A stretch of DNA of 27,278 bases from JBEIFW01 sp046081125 (GTDB taxonomy: Bacteria > Actinomycetota > Acidimicrobiia > Acidimicrobiales > Ilumatobacteraceae), in the NCBI GenBank assembly GCA_046081125.1, contig JBJTVH010000009.1:1-27278 (forward strand), in the 5' to 3' direction. Positions within the stretch are counted from its first letter, which is position 1. The number at the start of each line of letters is the position of its first letter. The notes below the pieces were generated by a model. That model saw nothing but the letters and a program-made list of their open reading frames with translations. It was not told the origin of the DNA and searched no databases. A program made the translations under genes and the position numbers. This document shows, piece by piece, positions 15,600 through 23,992 of this stretch.

Positions 15600-17948
15600 A
15601 TGGGGATCCGGGAGCGTCGACGGCGGGGGCTCGCGATCGGGGCCGTGGTGGCAGGCGCCCTCGTGGTGGCGTCGCTCCCGATGAACCCAGCCGCAGTGGC
15701 TGCTCCGGCGGAGCCCGTGACCGTGACCATGGCCTTCTCCGGCGACATCCTCCCGCACCGACCGGTGCTGTCGGCCGCGCTGCGCTACGGCAACGGTGCC
15801 TACGACTTCCGCCCGATGTTCGCCCGCATCGCGCCCCTGGTGTCCTCGGTGGACCTGGCCATCTGCCACCTGGAGACGCCGATCGCCCCGCCCGGCGAGC
15901 CGCTGTCCTACCACCCGCTCTACGGCGTGCCCCGGGAGATCGTCGACGGCATCGCCTCGGCCGGCTACGACCGGTGCTCGACCGCGTCGAACCATGCCTT
16001 CGACCGGGGCACCTCGGGGATCGACGCCACCGTCGACGCGCTCGAGGCCGCCGGCATCGGGTCGTCGGGCATGGCCCGCTCCCCGGCAGAGGCCGAACCC
16101 CAGGTGTTCACCGTGAAGGGTGTGCGGTTCAGCCAGCTCAACTACACGTTCTCGATCAACGGGCTCCGGCTCCCGCCCGACGAGCCGTGGCGGGTGCGGT
16201 TCCTCGACCCGGACCGCATCGTGGCCGACGCGCAGCTCGCTCGCGCCCGAGGCGCCGAGTACGTGATCGTCAACCTGCACTGGGGCATCGAGAAGGACTG
16301 GCGGGTGAGCGCTGCGCAGCGGGCCCTCGCCGAGGTGCTCACGGCGAGCGGCGCCGTCGACCTGATCGTCGGCGAGCACGTCCACGTCCTGCAGCCGATC
16401 GAGCAGGTGAACGGGCGGTGGGTCGTCTACGGCACCAGCAACCTGCTGTCGAACCTCCCGGGGCCCGACCCGGCGTGGCCGGCCTCGGCCCAGGACGGGG
16501 CGATCGTCACCGTGGCCGTCAGCCGGGCCGCCGACGGCACGATCACCACGAACCGGCCGGTGGTGCACCCCACATGGGTCGACGACACCGGCGGGTTCGT
16601 CATCCGGCCCGTGCTGGCCGATCTCAGCGCCCCGGACGTACCGACCTGGACCCGGGCCCGGCTGACGGAGTCGCTCGCCCGGACCCGATCGGTGCTCGGC
16701 CCGTACGTCGCCACCGCTCCGGCCGGTCCGGTCCCGGTGCGGTGCGCCGTCGAGCTGCCGACGAGCGTGCCGGTCACCGGGTTCGCACCGGCCGCGACAC
16801 CGTCGGTGTTCTTTCCTACGGACCCGGCCCGCATCCTCGACACCCGAACCCAGGGCGACGCGGGATACCTGTGCCCGCAGTCGGCCCGCACGATCCCCGT
16901 CGCGGGCCGGGGCCCGGTGCCACCCAGCGGGGCGAGCGCGGTCGCGCTCACGGTGACCGCCGTGGCCGCCGGCGGACCGGGCTTCGTCACGGTCTGGCCG
17001 GCGGGCGCCGCCCGGCCGTACGCGTCGAGCCTGAACCTCACGGCGACGGACCAGGTCCGCCCGAACCTCGTGATCGTGCCGCTCGGCGAGCGCGGCGAGA
17101 TCAGCGTCTACAGCCAGTCCGGCGCGCACCTGGTCCTCGACGTGTCCGGGTGGTTCGTGCCCTCGGGCCCGGCGAGCGCCGGCCGCATCGTGCCGGTCAC
17201 CCCGTCGCGACTGCTCGACACCCGCGACCTCACCGGCCCGACCGCGCCGAAGGGCGGGGCCCGGGTGGCGGGCGGCGCGACGGTGACCGTCCCGGTCGCC
17301 GGGCGCGGCGGGGTCCCGGAGACCGGGGTCGGCGCCGTCGTGGTGAACCTCACGGGCACCGACGCCACGGCCGCCGGGTTCGTGACCGCCTGGCCCAGCG
17401 GCACGCTGCGACCCGAGGCGTCCAACGTCAACCTTTCCGGACCGGGCAGCACGGCGGCGACCCTCGCCATCGTCCGCCTCGGCGCCGACGGCGCGCTGCA
17501 GCTGTTCACGCAGTACGCCGCGCATCTCGTCGTCGACGTGACCGGGTACGTGACCGGGTCGGGCGCAGCGATCGCGAGCGAGGGCCGGTTCGTCCCGCTC
17601 ACTCCGGTCCGGGCGTTCGACACCCGCGGGCCGAGCCCGGTCCCGCTGCTCGCCGGCGACACCCGGACCTTCACCCATACCGGGAACGCCGGGGTGCCCG
17701 ACTCCGGGGTCGGCGGCGTCGCACTCAACGTGACCGCGGTCGACGCCGCTGCGCCCGGGTACGTCACGGCCTATCCCGCTGCGCCGGTCCGACCGCTCGC
17801 ATCGACGGTCAACGTCGTCGCAAGCGACGTCCGACCCAACGCCGCCGTGCTCCCCGTCGACCCGGCGGGGAAGGTGTCCTACTTCAGCCAGTCGGGCACG
17901 CACCTCGTCGTCGACGTGACGGGCTACCTGACCGGTGGCCCGACCTGA
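15600..17948 (+). CDS. Secreted CapA-family protein with three C-terminal beta repeats
   Basis: A 782-residue secreted protein. The ATG at 15600 gives a signal peptide with RERRRR and a long hydrophobic core ending near residue 38 (AVAAPA). Residues ~43-345 match the CapA (poly-gamma-glutamate capsule) metallophosphatase-like family: FSGDILPHRP, CHLETPI, STASNHAFDRG, IVNLHWGIEKDW and VGEHVHVLQP. The His, Asp and Asn residues of the family metal site are there. Whether it acts on capsule polymer or another substrate is open. Three ~115-residue repeats follow (starting near 410, 536, 670), opening with ILDTR, LLDTR and AFDTR, and closing with HLV.DV.G strands. The same repeats end the protein at 5-7.8 kb. 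There is a weak G-rich ribosome site 13 nt before the ATG. Confidence 0.86.
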   Translation: MGIRERRRRGLAIGAVVAGALVVASLPMNPAAVAAPAEPVTVTMAFSGDILPHRPVLSAALRYGNGAYDFRPMFARIAPLVSSVDLAICHLETPIAPPGEPLSYHPLYGVPREIVDGIASAGYDRCSTASNHAFDRGTSGIDATVDALEAAGIGSSGMARSPAEAEPQVFTVKGVRFSQLNYTFSINGLRLPPDEPWRVRFLDPDRIVADAQLARARGAEYVIVNLHWGIEKDWRVSAAQRALAEVLTASGAVDLIVGEHVHVLQPIEQVNGRWVVYGTSNLLSNLPGPDPAWPASAQDGAIVTVAVSRAADGTITTNRPVVHPTWVDDTGGFVIRPVLADLSAPDVPTWTRARLTESLARTRSVLGPYVATAPAGPVPVRCAVELPTSVPVTGFAPAATPSVFFPTDPARILDTRTQGDAGYLCPQSARTIPVAGRGPVPPSGASAVALTVTAVAAGGPGFVTVWPAGAARPYASSLNLTATDQVRPNLVIVPLGERGEISVYSQSGAHLVLDVSGWFVPSGPASAGRIVPVTPSRLLDTRDLTGPTAPKGGARVAGGATVTVPVAGRGGVPETGVGAVVVNLTGTDATAAGFVTAWPSGTLRPEASNVNLSGPGSTAATLAIVRLGADGALQLFTQYAAHLVVDVTGYVTGSGAAIASEGRFVPLTPVRAFDTRGPSPVPLLAGDTRTFTHTGNAGVPDSGVGGVALNVTAVDAAAPGYVTAYPAAPVRPLASTVNVVASDVRPNAAVLPVDPAGKVSYFSQSGTHLVVDVTGYLTGGPT

Positions 17949-17959
17949 CCCGACGGGCC
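17937..17959 (+). terminator. Short GC hairpin at the end of the CapA-like gene
   Basis: GGCCCG at 17937-17942 pairs with CGGGCC at 17954-17959, with the stop codon in the 11-nt loop. The stem is only 6 bp and no U tract follows, so function is uncertain. Confidence 0.25.
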
Positions 17960-17966
17960 CTACCGG

Positions 17967-17984
17967 TAGCATCACAGTCGTGAT
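17967..17984 (+). promoter_or_regulatory. Putative promoter -10 and operator of the oxygenase cluster
   Basis: TAGCAT (17967-17972) is a possible -10. It overlaps ATCAC-AGTC-GTGAT (17971-17984), a perfect 5-bp inverted repeat with a 4-bp spacer. TACCGGTA (17961-17968), a perfect 8-bp palindrome, lies just before. The arrangement, 21 bp before the Rieske start codon, is what a repressor site would look like; the binding protein is unknown. Confidence 0.35.
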
Positions 17985-18005
17985 GTCACTCCGGGAGGGG
18001 ATCGG

Positions 18006-19391
18006 ATGACCGACCTGACGCTGCGTCCGGGCGACGCCCGGGAGATCGGACCCTCGCTCAAGGACCAGATCCTTGCCGACCCGGTCCCGCCGCCGGCTCC
18101 CTTGCTCGAGCAGAGCTACACGTTCCGGGGCGACGAGGACATCCCCTACGCCGTGTACACCTCGGAGGCTTACGCCCGCGCCGAGGAGCGCTCGATGTGG
18201 TCGAGGGTCTGGCAGTGGGCCTGCCACGTCGACCACCTCCCCGAGCCGGGCCGCTACTTCGTCTACGACGTCGGACCGCTCTCCGCGATCGTGCTGCGCA
18301 CCGAGTCCGGCGCGATCAAGGCCTACGCCAACGCGTGCATGCACCGCGGCACGCAGCTCAAGCCGCCGGGCACGTGCGGCAAGTCCAAGGAGCTGCGCTG
18401 CCCGTTCCACGGCTGGCGTTGGTCGCTCGACGGGCAGCTCATCGAGCTGCCGCAGCGGTGGGACTTCCCGCACGTCACCGACGACAGCCACCAACTCGCC
18501 GCCATCAGCGTCGACGTCTGGGAAGGCTTCGTGTTCGTCAACTTCGACCCGGCCGCCGCCCCGCTGTCGGACTACCTCGGCGTGCTGCCCCGGCACTGGG
18601 CCGACTGGGGCCTCGCCGATCGGTTCATCGAGACCCACGTGCGCAAGCGGTTGCCCTGCAACTGGAAAGCGGCCGCCGAGGCGTTCCTCGAGGCATACCA
18701 CGTCCGGGAGACCCACGCGACGGGCAAGCTCGGTGACGAGGTCGTCACGCAGTACGACGTGTTCGAGCCGAACGTGTCGCGCTTCATCCACACGACCGGA
18801 CTCAACTCCCCGCTGCGCGATCCGCAGTTCAGCGAGGAACAGCTCTGGGAGCGCACCACGATGCGGCGGGGCGCCGCCGACGTGCCCGCCCTCCCGGACG
18901 GGATGCGGGCCCGGGACATGATGGCCAAGCTCGTGCAGGCCCGGATGGGTGAGGCCTACGGCCGGGACTTCTCGGGCCTGAGCCAGTCGATGACGCTCGA
19001 CTCGATCGAGTACTTCGTGTTCCCGAACGCGTTCTTCTTCCCCGGTCTGCAGCTCTCGATGGTCTACCGGTTCCGCCCGGACCCGGAGTCCGTCGACCAC
19101 AGCTGGTTCGACCTGCTGATGATGCGACCCCGCCCCGGTGACGGCCGCCGCGCACCCGCCCCACCCGAGGTGATCGAACTCGACGTGGACGACTCGTACT
19201 CCCTCGCAGAAGGCCTCGGCGCCCTCGGCCGGGTGTACGACCAGGACACGTCCAACATGGCGGCGCAGACCCGCGGCTTCCGCTCGAGCGCGAAGCGCGG
19301 CCAGACGCTGGGCAACTACCAGGAGGTCCGGGCCCGGCACCTGCAGCAGCGGGTGCGGGACTTCGTGGGCGCCTGGCCGACCGACGCCTGA
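18006..19391 (+). CDS. Rieske non-heme iron ring oxygenase, large subunit
   Basis: A 461-residue aromatic-ring-hydroxylating type oxygenase. The Rieske [2Fe-2S] ligands are Cys111, His113 (CMHRG), Cys132 and His135 (CPFHGW). The mononuclear iron site is in EAFLEAYHVRETH (His232, His237), and the bidentate Asp is probably Asp414 in YDQDTSNM. This family uses electrons from a reductase to add O2 to a ring or to demethylate or hydroxylate; the substrate cannot be told. No ferredoxin or reductase gene is in the window. The ATG at 18006 follows GGGAGGGG with six nt spacing. It leads a rightward cluster with an acyl-CoA dehydrogenase and two flavin monooxygenases. Confidence 0.93.
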   Translation: MTDLTLRPGDAREIGPSLKDQILADPVPPPAPLLEQSYTFRGDEDIPYAVYTSEAYARAEERSMWSRVWQWACHVDHLPEPGRYFVYDVGPLSAIVLRTESGAIKAYANACMHRGTQLKPPGTCGKSKELRCPFHGWRWSLDGQLIELPQRWDFPHVTDDSHQLAAISVDVWEGFVFVNFDPAAAPLSDYLGVLPRHWADWGLADRFIETHVRKRLPCNWKAAAEAFLEAYHVRETHATGKLGDEVVTQYDVFEPNVSRFIHTTGLNSPLRDPQFSEEQLWERTTMRRGAADVPALPDGMRARDMMAKLVQARMGEAYGRDFSGLSQSMTLDSIEYFVFPNAFFFPGLQLSMVYRFRPDPESVDHSWFDLLMMRPRPGDGRRAPAPPEVIELDVDDSYSLAEGLGALGRVYDQDTSNMAAQTRGFRSSAKRGQTLGNYQEVRARHLQQRVRDFVGAWPTDA

Positions 19392-19421
19392 GCAAGACGC
19401 CTGAGCAAGACGCCTGAGCGA
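19383..19421 (+). repeat. Three 13-bp tandem repeats across the Rieske stop codon
   Basis: The unit GACGCCTGAGCAA occurs at 19383-19395 and 19396-19408, and as GACGCCTGAGCGA at 19409-19421. The first unit holds the Rieske stop TGA. Because 13 is not a multiple of three, the TGAs at 19389, 19402 and 19415 fall in all three frames. It lies just before the ribosome site of the acyl-CoA dehydrogenase gene. Confidence 0.9.
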
Positions 19422-19444
19422 GACGACGGAGAGAGGGGACGGCG

Positions 19445-20716
19445 GTGCCGTACGAGTTCACCGAGCAGGGTCGCCACATGCTTGACGAGGTCAAGCGCTA
19501 CATGGACGACCACATCTATCCCAACGAAGAGGAGTACCACGCCCAGATGGAGGAGGTGGGCCCGAACGGCTACGCCCCCATCATGGACAAGCTGAAGGCC
19601 GCAGCCCGTGAGCGCGGCCTGTGGAACCTGTTCATCCCGCACCTCGACCCGAACCATCCGGGCACGAAGCTGTCGAACCTCGATTACGCCCCGATCTCCG
19701 AGCAGCTCGGCAAGGTGGGGTTCGCGTCCGAGGCGCTGAACTGCTCGGCGCCCGACACCGGAAACATGGAGATCCTCAACCTCTACGGCAGTGCCGCGGT
19801 GAAGGACCGGTGGCTCCTGCCGCTGCTCGAGGGCGAGATCCGCTCGGCGTTCTCGATGACCGAGCCGGACGTGGCGTCCTCGGACGCCACGAACATCGCG
19901 CTGCGCATCGAACGCGACGGCGACCACTACGTCCTCAACGGCAAGAAGTGGTTCTCCTCGCAGGCGCTCAAGGAACGGTGCAAGGTACTCGTGGCGATGG
20001 GCAAGACCGACCCGAACGCGCCCCGCCACCGCCAGCAGTCGATGATCGTGGTCCCCAAGGACACACCGGGGATCTCGTTCGGGCGCACGCCGCACGTGTT
20101 CGGCTACGACGAGGGCGGCGGCCACCCCGAGATCATCTACACCGACGTCCGAGTGCCGGCCGAGAACCTGCTCGGCGACGAAGGCAGCGGGTTCGCCATC
20201 TCGCAGGCCCGCCTCGGGCCAGGCCGCATCCACCACTGCATGCGCTCGATCGGTGTGGCCGAGCGGGCACTGTCGTACATGGTCAAGCGGTCGCTCGAGC
20301 GCACCACCTTCGGCACGTTGGTGGCGCAGAAGGGCCTCGTGCAGGACTGGATCGCTGAGTCCCGCATCGAGATCGACATGGCCCGCGAGTACGTGCTGCG
20401 GTGCGCCCACCTCATGGACACCGTCGGCAACAAGAGCGCCGCCACCGAGATCTCGGGGATCAAGGTCGCGATCCCGCGCATGACGCTCGGCGTGATCGAT
20501 CGGGCCATCCAGGTGCACGGCGCCATGGGCGTGACGCAGTACGCCCCGCTGGCGCGGATGTACGCGTCGCAGCGCACGCTGCGCATCGCCGACGGGCCTG
20601 ACGAGGTCCACAAGATGACGATCGCCCGGCGCGAGATCCTGAAGTACCAGCCCGATTTCCGCATGAACGGCACCGCCACGCCGGCCGGCGAGGCGCAGGT
20701 GTTCATGCGGCCCTGA
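19445..20716 (+). CDS. Acyl-CoA dehydrogenase family protein
   Basis: A 423-residue acyl-CoA dehydrogenase. Recognisable segments are AFSMTEPDVASSDATNI (FAD binding), VLNGKKWFSS, LGPGRIHHCMR, ERTTFG, QVHGAMGVTQYAPLARMYASQR and the C-terminal IADGPDEVHKM region, where the catalytic base of the ACAD10/11-type members lies. It oxidises an acyl-CoA at the alpha-beta bond with FAD and passes electrons to ETF. The GTG start at 19445 is preceded by GAGAGAGGGG. It lies 53 bp after the Rieske gene and 33 bp before the FAD monooxygenase gene, so it is part of the same cluster. The chain length or ring substrate is unknown. Confidence 0.93.
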   Translation: MPYEFTEQGRHMLDEVKRYMDDHIYPNEEEYHAQMEEVGPNGYAPIMDKLKAAARERGLWNLFIPHLDPNHPGTKLSNLDYAPISEQLGKVGFASEALNCSAPDTGNMEILNLYGSAAVKDRWLLPLLEGEIRSAFSMTEPDVASSDATNIALRIERDGDHYVLNGKKWFSSQALKERCKVLVAMGKTDPNAPRHRQQSMIVVPKDTPGISFGRTPHVFGYDEGGGHPEIIYTDVRVPAENLLGDEGSGFAISQARLGPGRIHHCMRSIGVAERALSYMVKRSLERTTFGTLVAQKGLVQDWIAESRIEIDMAREYVLRCAHLMDTVGNKSAATEISGIKVAIPRMTLGVIDRAIQVHGAMGVTQYAPLARMYASQRTLRIADGPDEVHKMTIARREILKYQPDFRMNGTATPAGEAQVFMRP

Positions 20717-20736
20717 GGCCCGTCGAGCCGGACCAC

Positions 20737-20742
20737 TACCGT
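20737..20742 (+). promoter_or_regulatory. Possible -10 hexamer (TACCGT) before the FAD monooxygenase
   Basis: TACCGT ends seven nt before the ATG at 20750, with no Shine-Dalgarno between. It would give a leaderless message from an internal promoter of the cluster, and it supports ATG 20750 over GTG 20741. Confidence 0.3.
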
Positions 20743-20749
20743 GCCGTCG

Positions 20750-22033
20750 ATGGCCGACGGCACGGTGGTGATCGCAGGTGCAGGGATCGGCGGCCTGACG
20801 GCAGCGCTGAGCCTCCACGAGGCCGGGCTCGACGTCCAAGTGTACGAGTCGGTCGGTCGTATCGAGGCGCTCGGCGTGGGCATCAACCTGCTGCCCCACG
20901 CCGTGCGCGAGCTCGACGCCCTCGATCTGCTCGACGCGCTCGAAGCCCGAGCCGTTGCACCGCAACGACTCGCGTACTTCACCAAGCGGGGTGAGCCGAT
21001 CTGGGACGAACCCCGGGGCCGGGCCGCCGGGTACGCCTGGCCGCAGCTGTCGATCCATCGCGGGGTGCTGCAGCAGGTCCTGCTCGGAGCGGTCACCGAG
21101 CGGCTCGGACCCGAGCGCGTGCACACGGGCCACCACCTCGTCGCCGTCGACGACACCGCCGCCGGCCCGGTGATCGTGCGTTTCGCTGAACGACGGGGCG
21201 GCCCGGTCACGATCGAGGCGCCGGCAGCGGTCGTCATCGGGGCCGACGGCATCCACTCGACGTTACGGACGCAGCGCTATCCGGCCGAGGGCCCGCCGAA
21301 GTGGAACGGGGCGTTGATGTGGCGCGGCCTGGCCGAGGCGGCCCCGATGCTGGATGGCCGCACGCTGGTGTGGGCCGGGCACCCCGACCAGAAGTTCGTG
21401 GCGTATCCGATCGCCGACCTGCCGGGGGGTCGACAGCTCGTGAACTTCATCGCCGAGTTCCGCACCGACGGTCATGCCCTGCTCGAGCGCGAGGACTGGA
21501 GCCAACCCGGGGTCCTCGACGACTTCATCGACCGGTTCGAGTCGTGGCGCTTCGAATGGCTCGACGTGCCAGCGCTCATCCGGTCGGCTCCCGGCACCTT
21601 CCGGTTCCCGATGGTCGATCGCGATCCGTTGCCGCAGTGGACGTTCGGTCGCACCACCCTGCTCGGCGACGCTGCGCACCCGATGTACCCGATCGGTTCG
21701 AACGGTGCTTCGCAAGCCATCCTCGACGCCCGCGTGCTCGCCGGCTGCCTGCGATCCCATCCCGACGACCCCGGGGCGGCGCTGCGTCGGTACGACGCAG
21801 AGCGGCGCCCGGCGACCGCAGCGATCGTCGAGGCCAACCGCGGACTCGGACCGGAGTTACCCATGCTGTTGGTCGAGCAACGGGCCCCGCACGGGTTCGA
21901 GGTGCTCGGCGACGTGATCACCCCGGCCGAGATCAGCGCAGCGACCGAGGGCTACCGGCGCACGGCCGGCTTCGCTCTCGCTGCTCTTGCCCAGGGCACC
22001 TCGCTCGCCGAGCGCGACTACCGGGTCCCGTAG
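20750..22033 (+). CDS. FAD-dependent group A monooxygenase, PhzS-like
   Basis: A 427-residue flavin monooxygenase of the hydroxylase (group A) type. The N-terminal Rossmann motif is VVIAGAGIGGLTAALSLHEAG with an acidic end in QVYES. The second FAD motif is VIGADGIHSTLR, and the third is LLGDAAHPMYPIGSNGASQA. The C-terminal part (LVEQRAPHGFE) resembles the flavin-dependent oxidoreductases related to PhzS. It hydroxylates an aromatic or similar ring using NAD(P)H and O2. ATG 20750 is preferred; GTG 20741 in frame is possible. It starts 33 bp after the acyl-CoA dehydrogenase stop. Confidence 0.9.
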   Translation: MADGTVVIAGAGIGGLTAALSLHEAGLDVQVYESVGRIEALGVGINLLPHAVRELDALDLLDALEARAVAPQRLAYFTKRGEPIWDEPRGRAAGYAWPQLSIHRGVLQQVLLGAVTERLGPERVHTGHHLVAVDDTAAGPVIVRFAERRGGPVTIEAPAAVVIGADGIHSTLRTQRYPAEGPPKWNGALMWRGLAEAAPMLDGRTLVWAGHPDQKFVAYPIADLPGGRQLVNFIAEFRTDGHALLEREDWSQPGVLDDFIDRFESWRFEWLDVPALIRSAPGTFRFPMVDRDPLPQWTFGRTTLLGDAAHPMYPIGSNGASQAILDARVLAGCLRSHPDDPGAALRRYDAERRPATAAIVEANRGLGPELPMLLVEQRAPHGFEVLGDVITPAEISAATEGYRRTAGFALAALAQGTSLAERDYRVP

Positions 22034-22104
22034 CGCCCGCGCAGTTGCGGCGGCCGCCCCCGCTGGGCAACATTCGTCGAACAGATCCAGGGGAGGGTCA
22101 CGGC

Positions 22105-23913
22105 ATGACCAGCGACGTGCAGGACCTCGACTTCGATCCCGATGCGTTGCGCGAGCGCTACCGGTACGAACGCGACAAGCGCATCCGAACCGACGGGGCC
22201 GACCAGTACATCGAGATGGCGGGCGAGTTCGCCCACTACTTCGAGGACGACCCGTACGCCGATCCCGCCTTCGACCGCGAGTCGCTGTCCGACGAGATCG
22301 ACATCGCCATCATCGGCGGCGGCTTCAGCGGGCTGCTCGCTGCGGCCCGCCTCACCGAGTACGGCGTCACGTCGTTCCGGATCGTCGAAGCGGGTGCGGA
22401 TTTCGGCGGCACCTGGTATTGGAACCGGTACCCCGGCGCGCAGTGCGACACGGAGTCCTACTGCTACCTGCCGCTGCTCGAAGAGCTCGGCTACATGCCC
22501 AAGGAGAAGTACTCCTTCGTCGAGGAGATCTTCGGGCACTCCCAGCGCATCGGTCACCACTACGACCTCTACGACAAGACCCACTTCCAGACCCGCGTCC
22601 GTTCGATCGACTGGGACGAGGGCGCTGGCCGGTGGCACGTGCGCACCAACCGCGGTGACGACCTGCGCGCCCGGTTCGTGGTGATGGCCCTCGGGACGAC
22701 GACGCGGGCCAAGCTGCCGGGCATCCCGGGCCTCGATTCGTTCCAGGGCCACTCGTTCCACACCAGCCGGTGGGATTACGGCTACACCGGCGGAGACACC
22801 AACGGCGGCATGACGAAGCTGGCCGACAAGCGGGTGGCGATCATCGGTACGGGAGCCACGGCGATCCAGTGCGTGCCGCGCGTCGCCGCCGACGCCGGTC
22901 ACCTCTACGTGTTCCAGCGGACGCCGTCGACCGTGGACTGGCGGCGCAACAAGCCCACCGACCCCGAGTGGTGGGCATCGCTGCAGCCGGGCTGGCAGCG
23001 GGAGCGCCGGGAGAACTTCGGCGCCCAGGCCGCTGGGGTGCCCGTCGAGGTCGACCTGATCGACGACGGCTGGACCGACATCTTCCGGACGGTCAGCTCC
23101 CCCAAGGGCGCCAACCGGCCCCGCACCAAGGACGACCGCGACCGGGTGGTCGAGCTGCAGGACTTCCGAAAGATGGAGCAACTGCGCGACCGCGTCGAGC
23201 ACGAGGTCGAGGACCAGGACACCGCCGAGGCGCTCAAGCCTTGGTACCGCGTGATGTGCAAGCGACCGACGTTCAACGACGAGTTCCTGCCGGCGTTCAA
23301 CCGTCCCAACGTCACGCTCGTCGACGTGAGCGAGGCCCAAGGCGTGGAACGGATCACCCCGACCGGGGTGGTAGCGAACGGCGTCGAGTACGAGGTCGAC
23401 TGCATCATCTATGCGTCGGGTTTCGAGGTGTCCGCAGAGTTCCGCCGCCGCCTCGGTATGGAGGTCAACGGACGCGACGGCCTGTCGCTGTTCGACCATT
23501 GGGCCGACGGCCTCACGACGCTGCACGGGTTCTCCACCCGCGGCTTCCCGAACTGGTTCTATATCGGCGTGTCGCAGAATGCGTTCAGCGTGAACATGAC
23601 CTCGATGTTCGACGACCAGGCGCGCCACATCGCGTACATCGTCGCCGAGACGATGCGTCGAGGCGCTCGGACGATCGAGCCGAGCGAGCAGGCCGTGCAG
23701 GAATGGGTCGAGGTGATCAACGGCTTCAAGGCTGGCGGCGCCGGGTTCCTCGAAGCGTGCACCCCGGGCTACTACAACAACGAGGGTTCGCCCCGGGCCG
23801 GGAGCGCGTTCTTCGGGGCGTACACGCCGGGCGTGAACGCCTTCGCCGAGGTACTGGCCGAGTGGCGCAGTCGTGGGCTGCCCGGGATGGAACTCACGGA
23901 CGCCGGGGCCTGA
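22105..23913 (+). CDS. Baeyer-Villiger flavin monooxygenase
   Basis: A 602-residue Baeyer-Villiger monooxygenase. It has the first Rossmann motif IIGGGFSGLLAA (near 68-79), the FGGTWYWNRYPGAQCDTES stretch typical of cyclohexanone-type enzymes, and the BVMO fingerprint FQGHSFHTSRWDY at 213-225. A second Rossmann motif IIGTGATAIQ follows near 244-253. An N-terminal extension of ~65 residues precedes the flavin domain, as in several larger BVMOs that act on ketones of cyclic or steroid type. It inserts oxygen next to a ketone with NADPH and O2, giving an ester or lactone. The ATG at 22105 is preceded by GGGGAGGG. It is the last gene of the cluster and is followed by a strong hairpin. Confidence 0.93.
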   Translation: MTSDVQDLDFDPDALRERYRYERDKRIRTDGADQYIEMAGEFAHYFEDDPYADPAFDRESLSDEIDIAIIGGGFSGLLAAARLTEYGVTSFRIVEAGADFGGTWYWNRYPGAQCDTESYCYLPLLEELGYMPKEKYSFVEEIFGHSQRIGHHYDLYDKTHFQTRVRSIDWDEGAGRWHVRTNRGDDLRARFVVMALGTTTRAKLPGIPGLDSFQGHSFHTSRWDYGYTGGDTNGGMTKLADKRVAIIGTGATAIQCVPRVAADAGHLYVFQRTPSTVDWRRNKPTDPEWWASLQPGWQRERRENFGAQAAGVPVEVDLIDDGWTDIFRTVSSPKGANRPRTKDDRDRVVELQDFRKMEQLRDRVEHEVEDQDTAEALKPWYRVMCKRPTFNDEFLPAFNRPNVTLVDVSEAQGVERITPTGVVANGVEYEVDCIIYASGFEVSAEFRRRLGMEVNGRDGLSLFDHWADGLTTLHGFSTRGFPNWFYIGVSQNAFSVNMTSMFDDQARHIAYIVAETMRRGARTIEPSEQAVQEWVEVINGFKAGGAGFLEACTPGYYNNEGSPRAGSAFFGAYTPGVNAFAEVLAEWRSRGLPGMELTDAGA

Positions 23914-23926
23914 CCGGCGTCCGTGA
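23894..23926 (+). terminator. 13-bp hairpin terminator with the stop codon in its loop
   Basis: The arm at 23894-23906 is the exact reverse complement of 23914-23926 (13 bp, starts TCACGGACG). The 7-nt loop GGCCTGA contains the TGA stop of the Baeyer-Villiger gene. There is no U tract, as is usual in GC-rich actinobacteria. This is very likely the end of the oxygenase cluster. Confidence 0.65.
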
Positions 23927-23968
23927 CGTCGCGCTCGATCACGCCGAGCAGGACCAACGCAAGCACCT

Positions 23969-23986
23969 GGCGCCCGAACGGGCGCC
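23969..23986. terminator. 8-bp hairpin between convergent genes
   Basis: GGCGCCCG at 23969-23976 pairs with CGGGCGCC at 23979-23986 around an AA loop. It lies seven bp past the end of the leftward CBM48-like gene, in the 79-bp gap to the BVMO gene, and may serve either direction. Confidence 0.5.
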
Positions 23987-23992
23987 TCCAAC

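Noticed and set aside
15558..19340. The minus-strand open frame running from 19340 down into the cyclase gene
   Set aside because: It is the shadow of the Rieske and CapA-like genes; its texture is low-complexity Arg/Gly/Val and the real cyclase start is at 15557.
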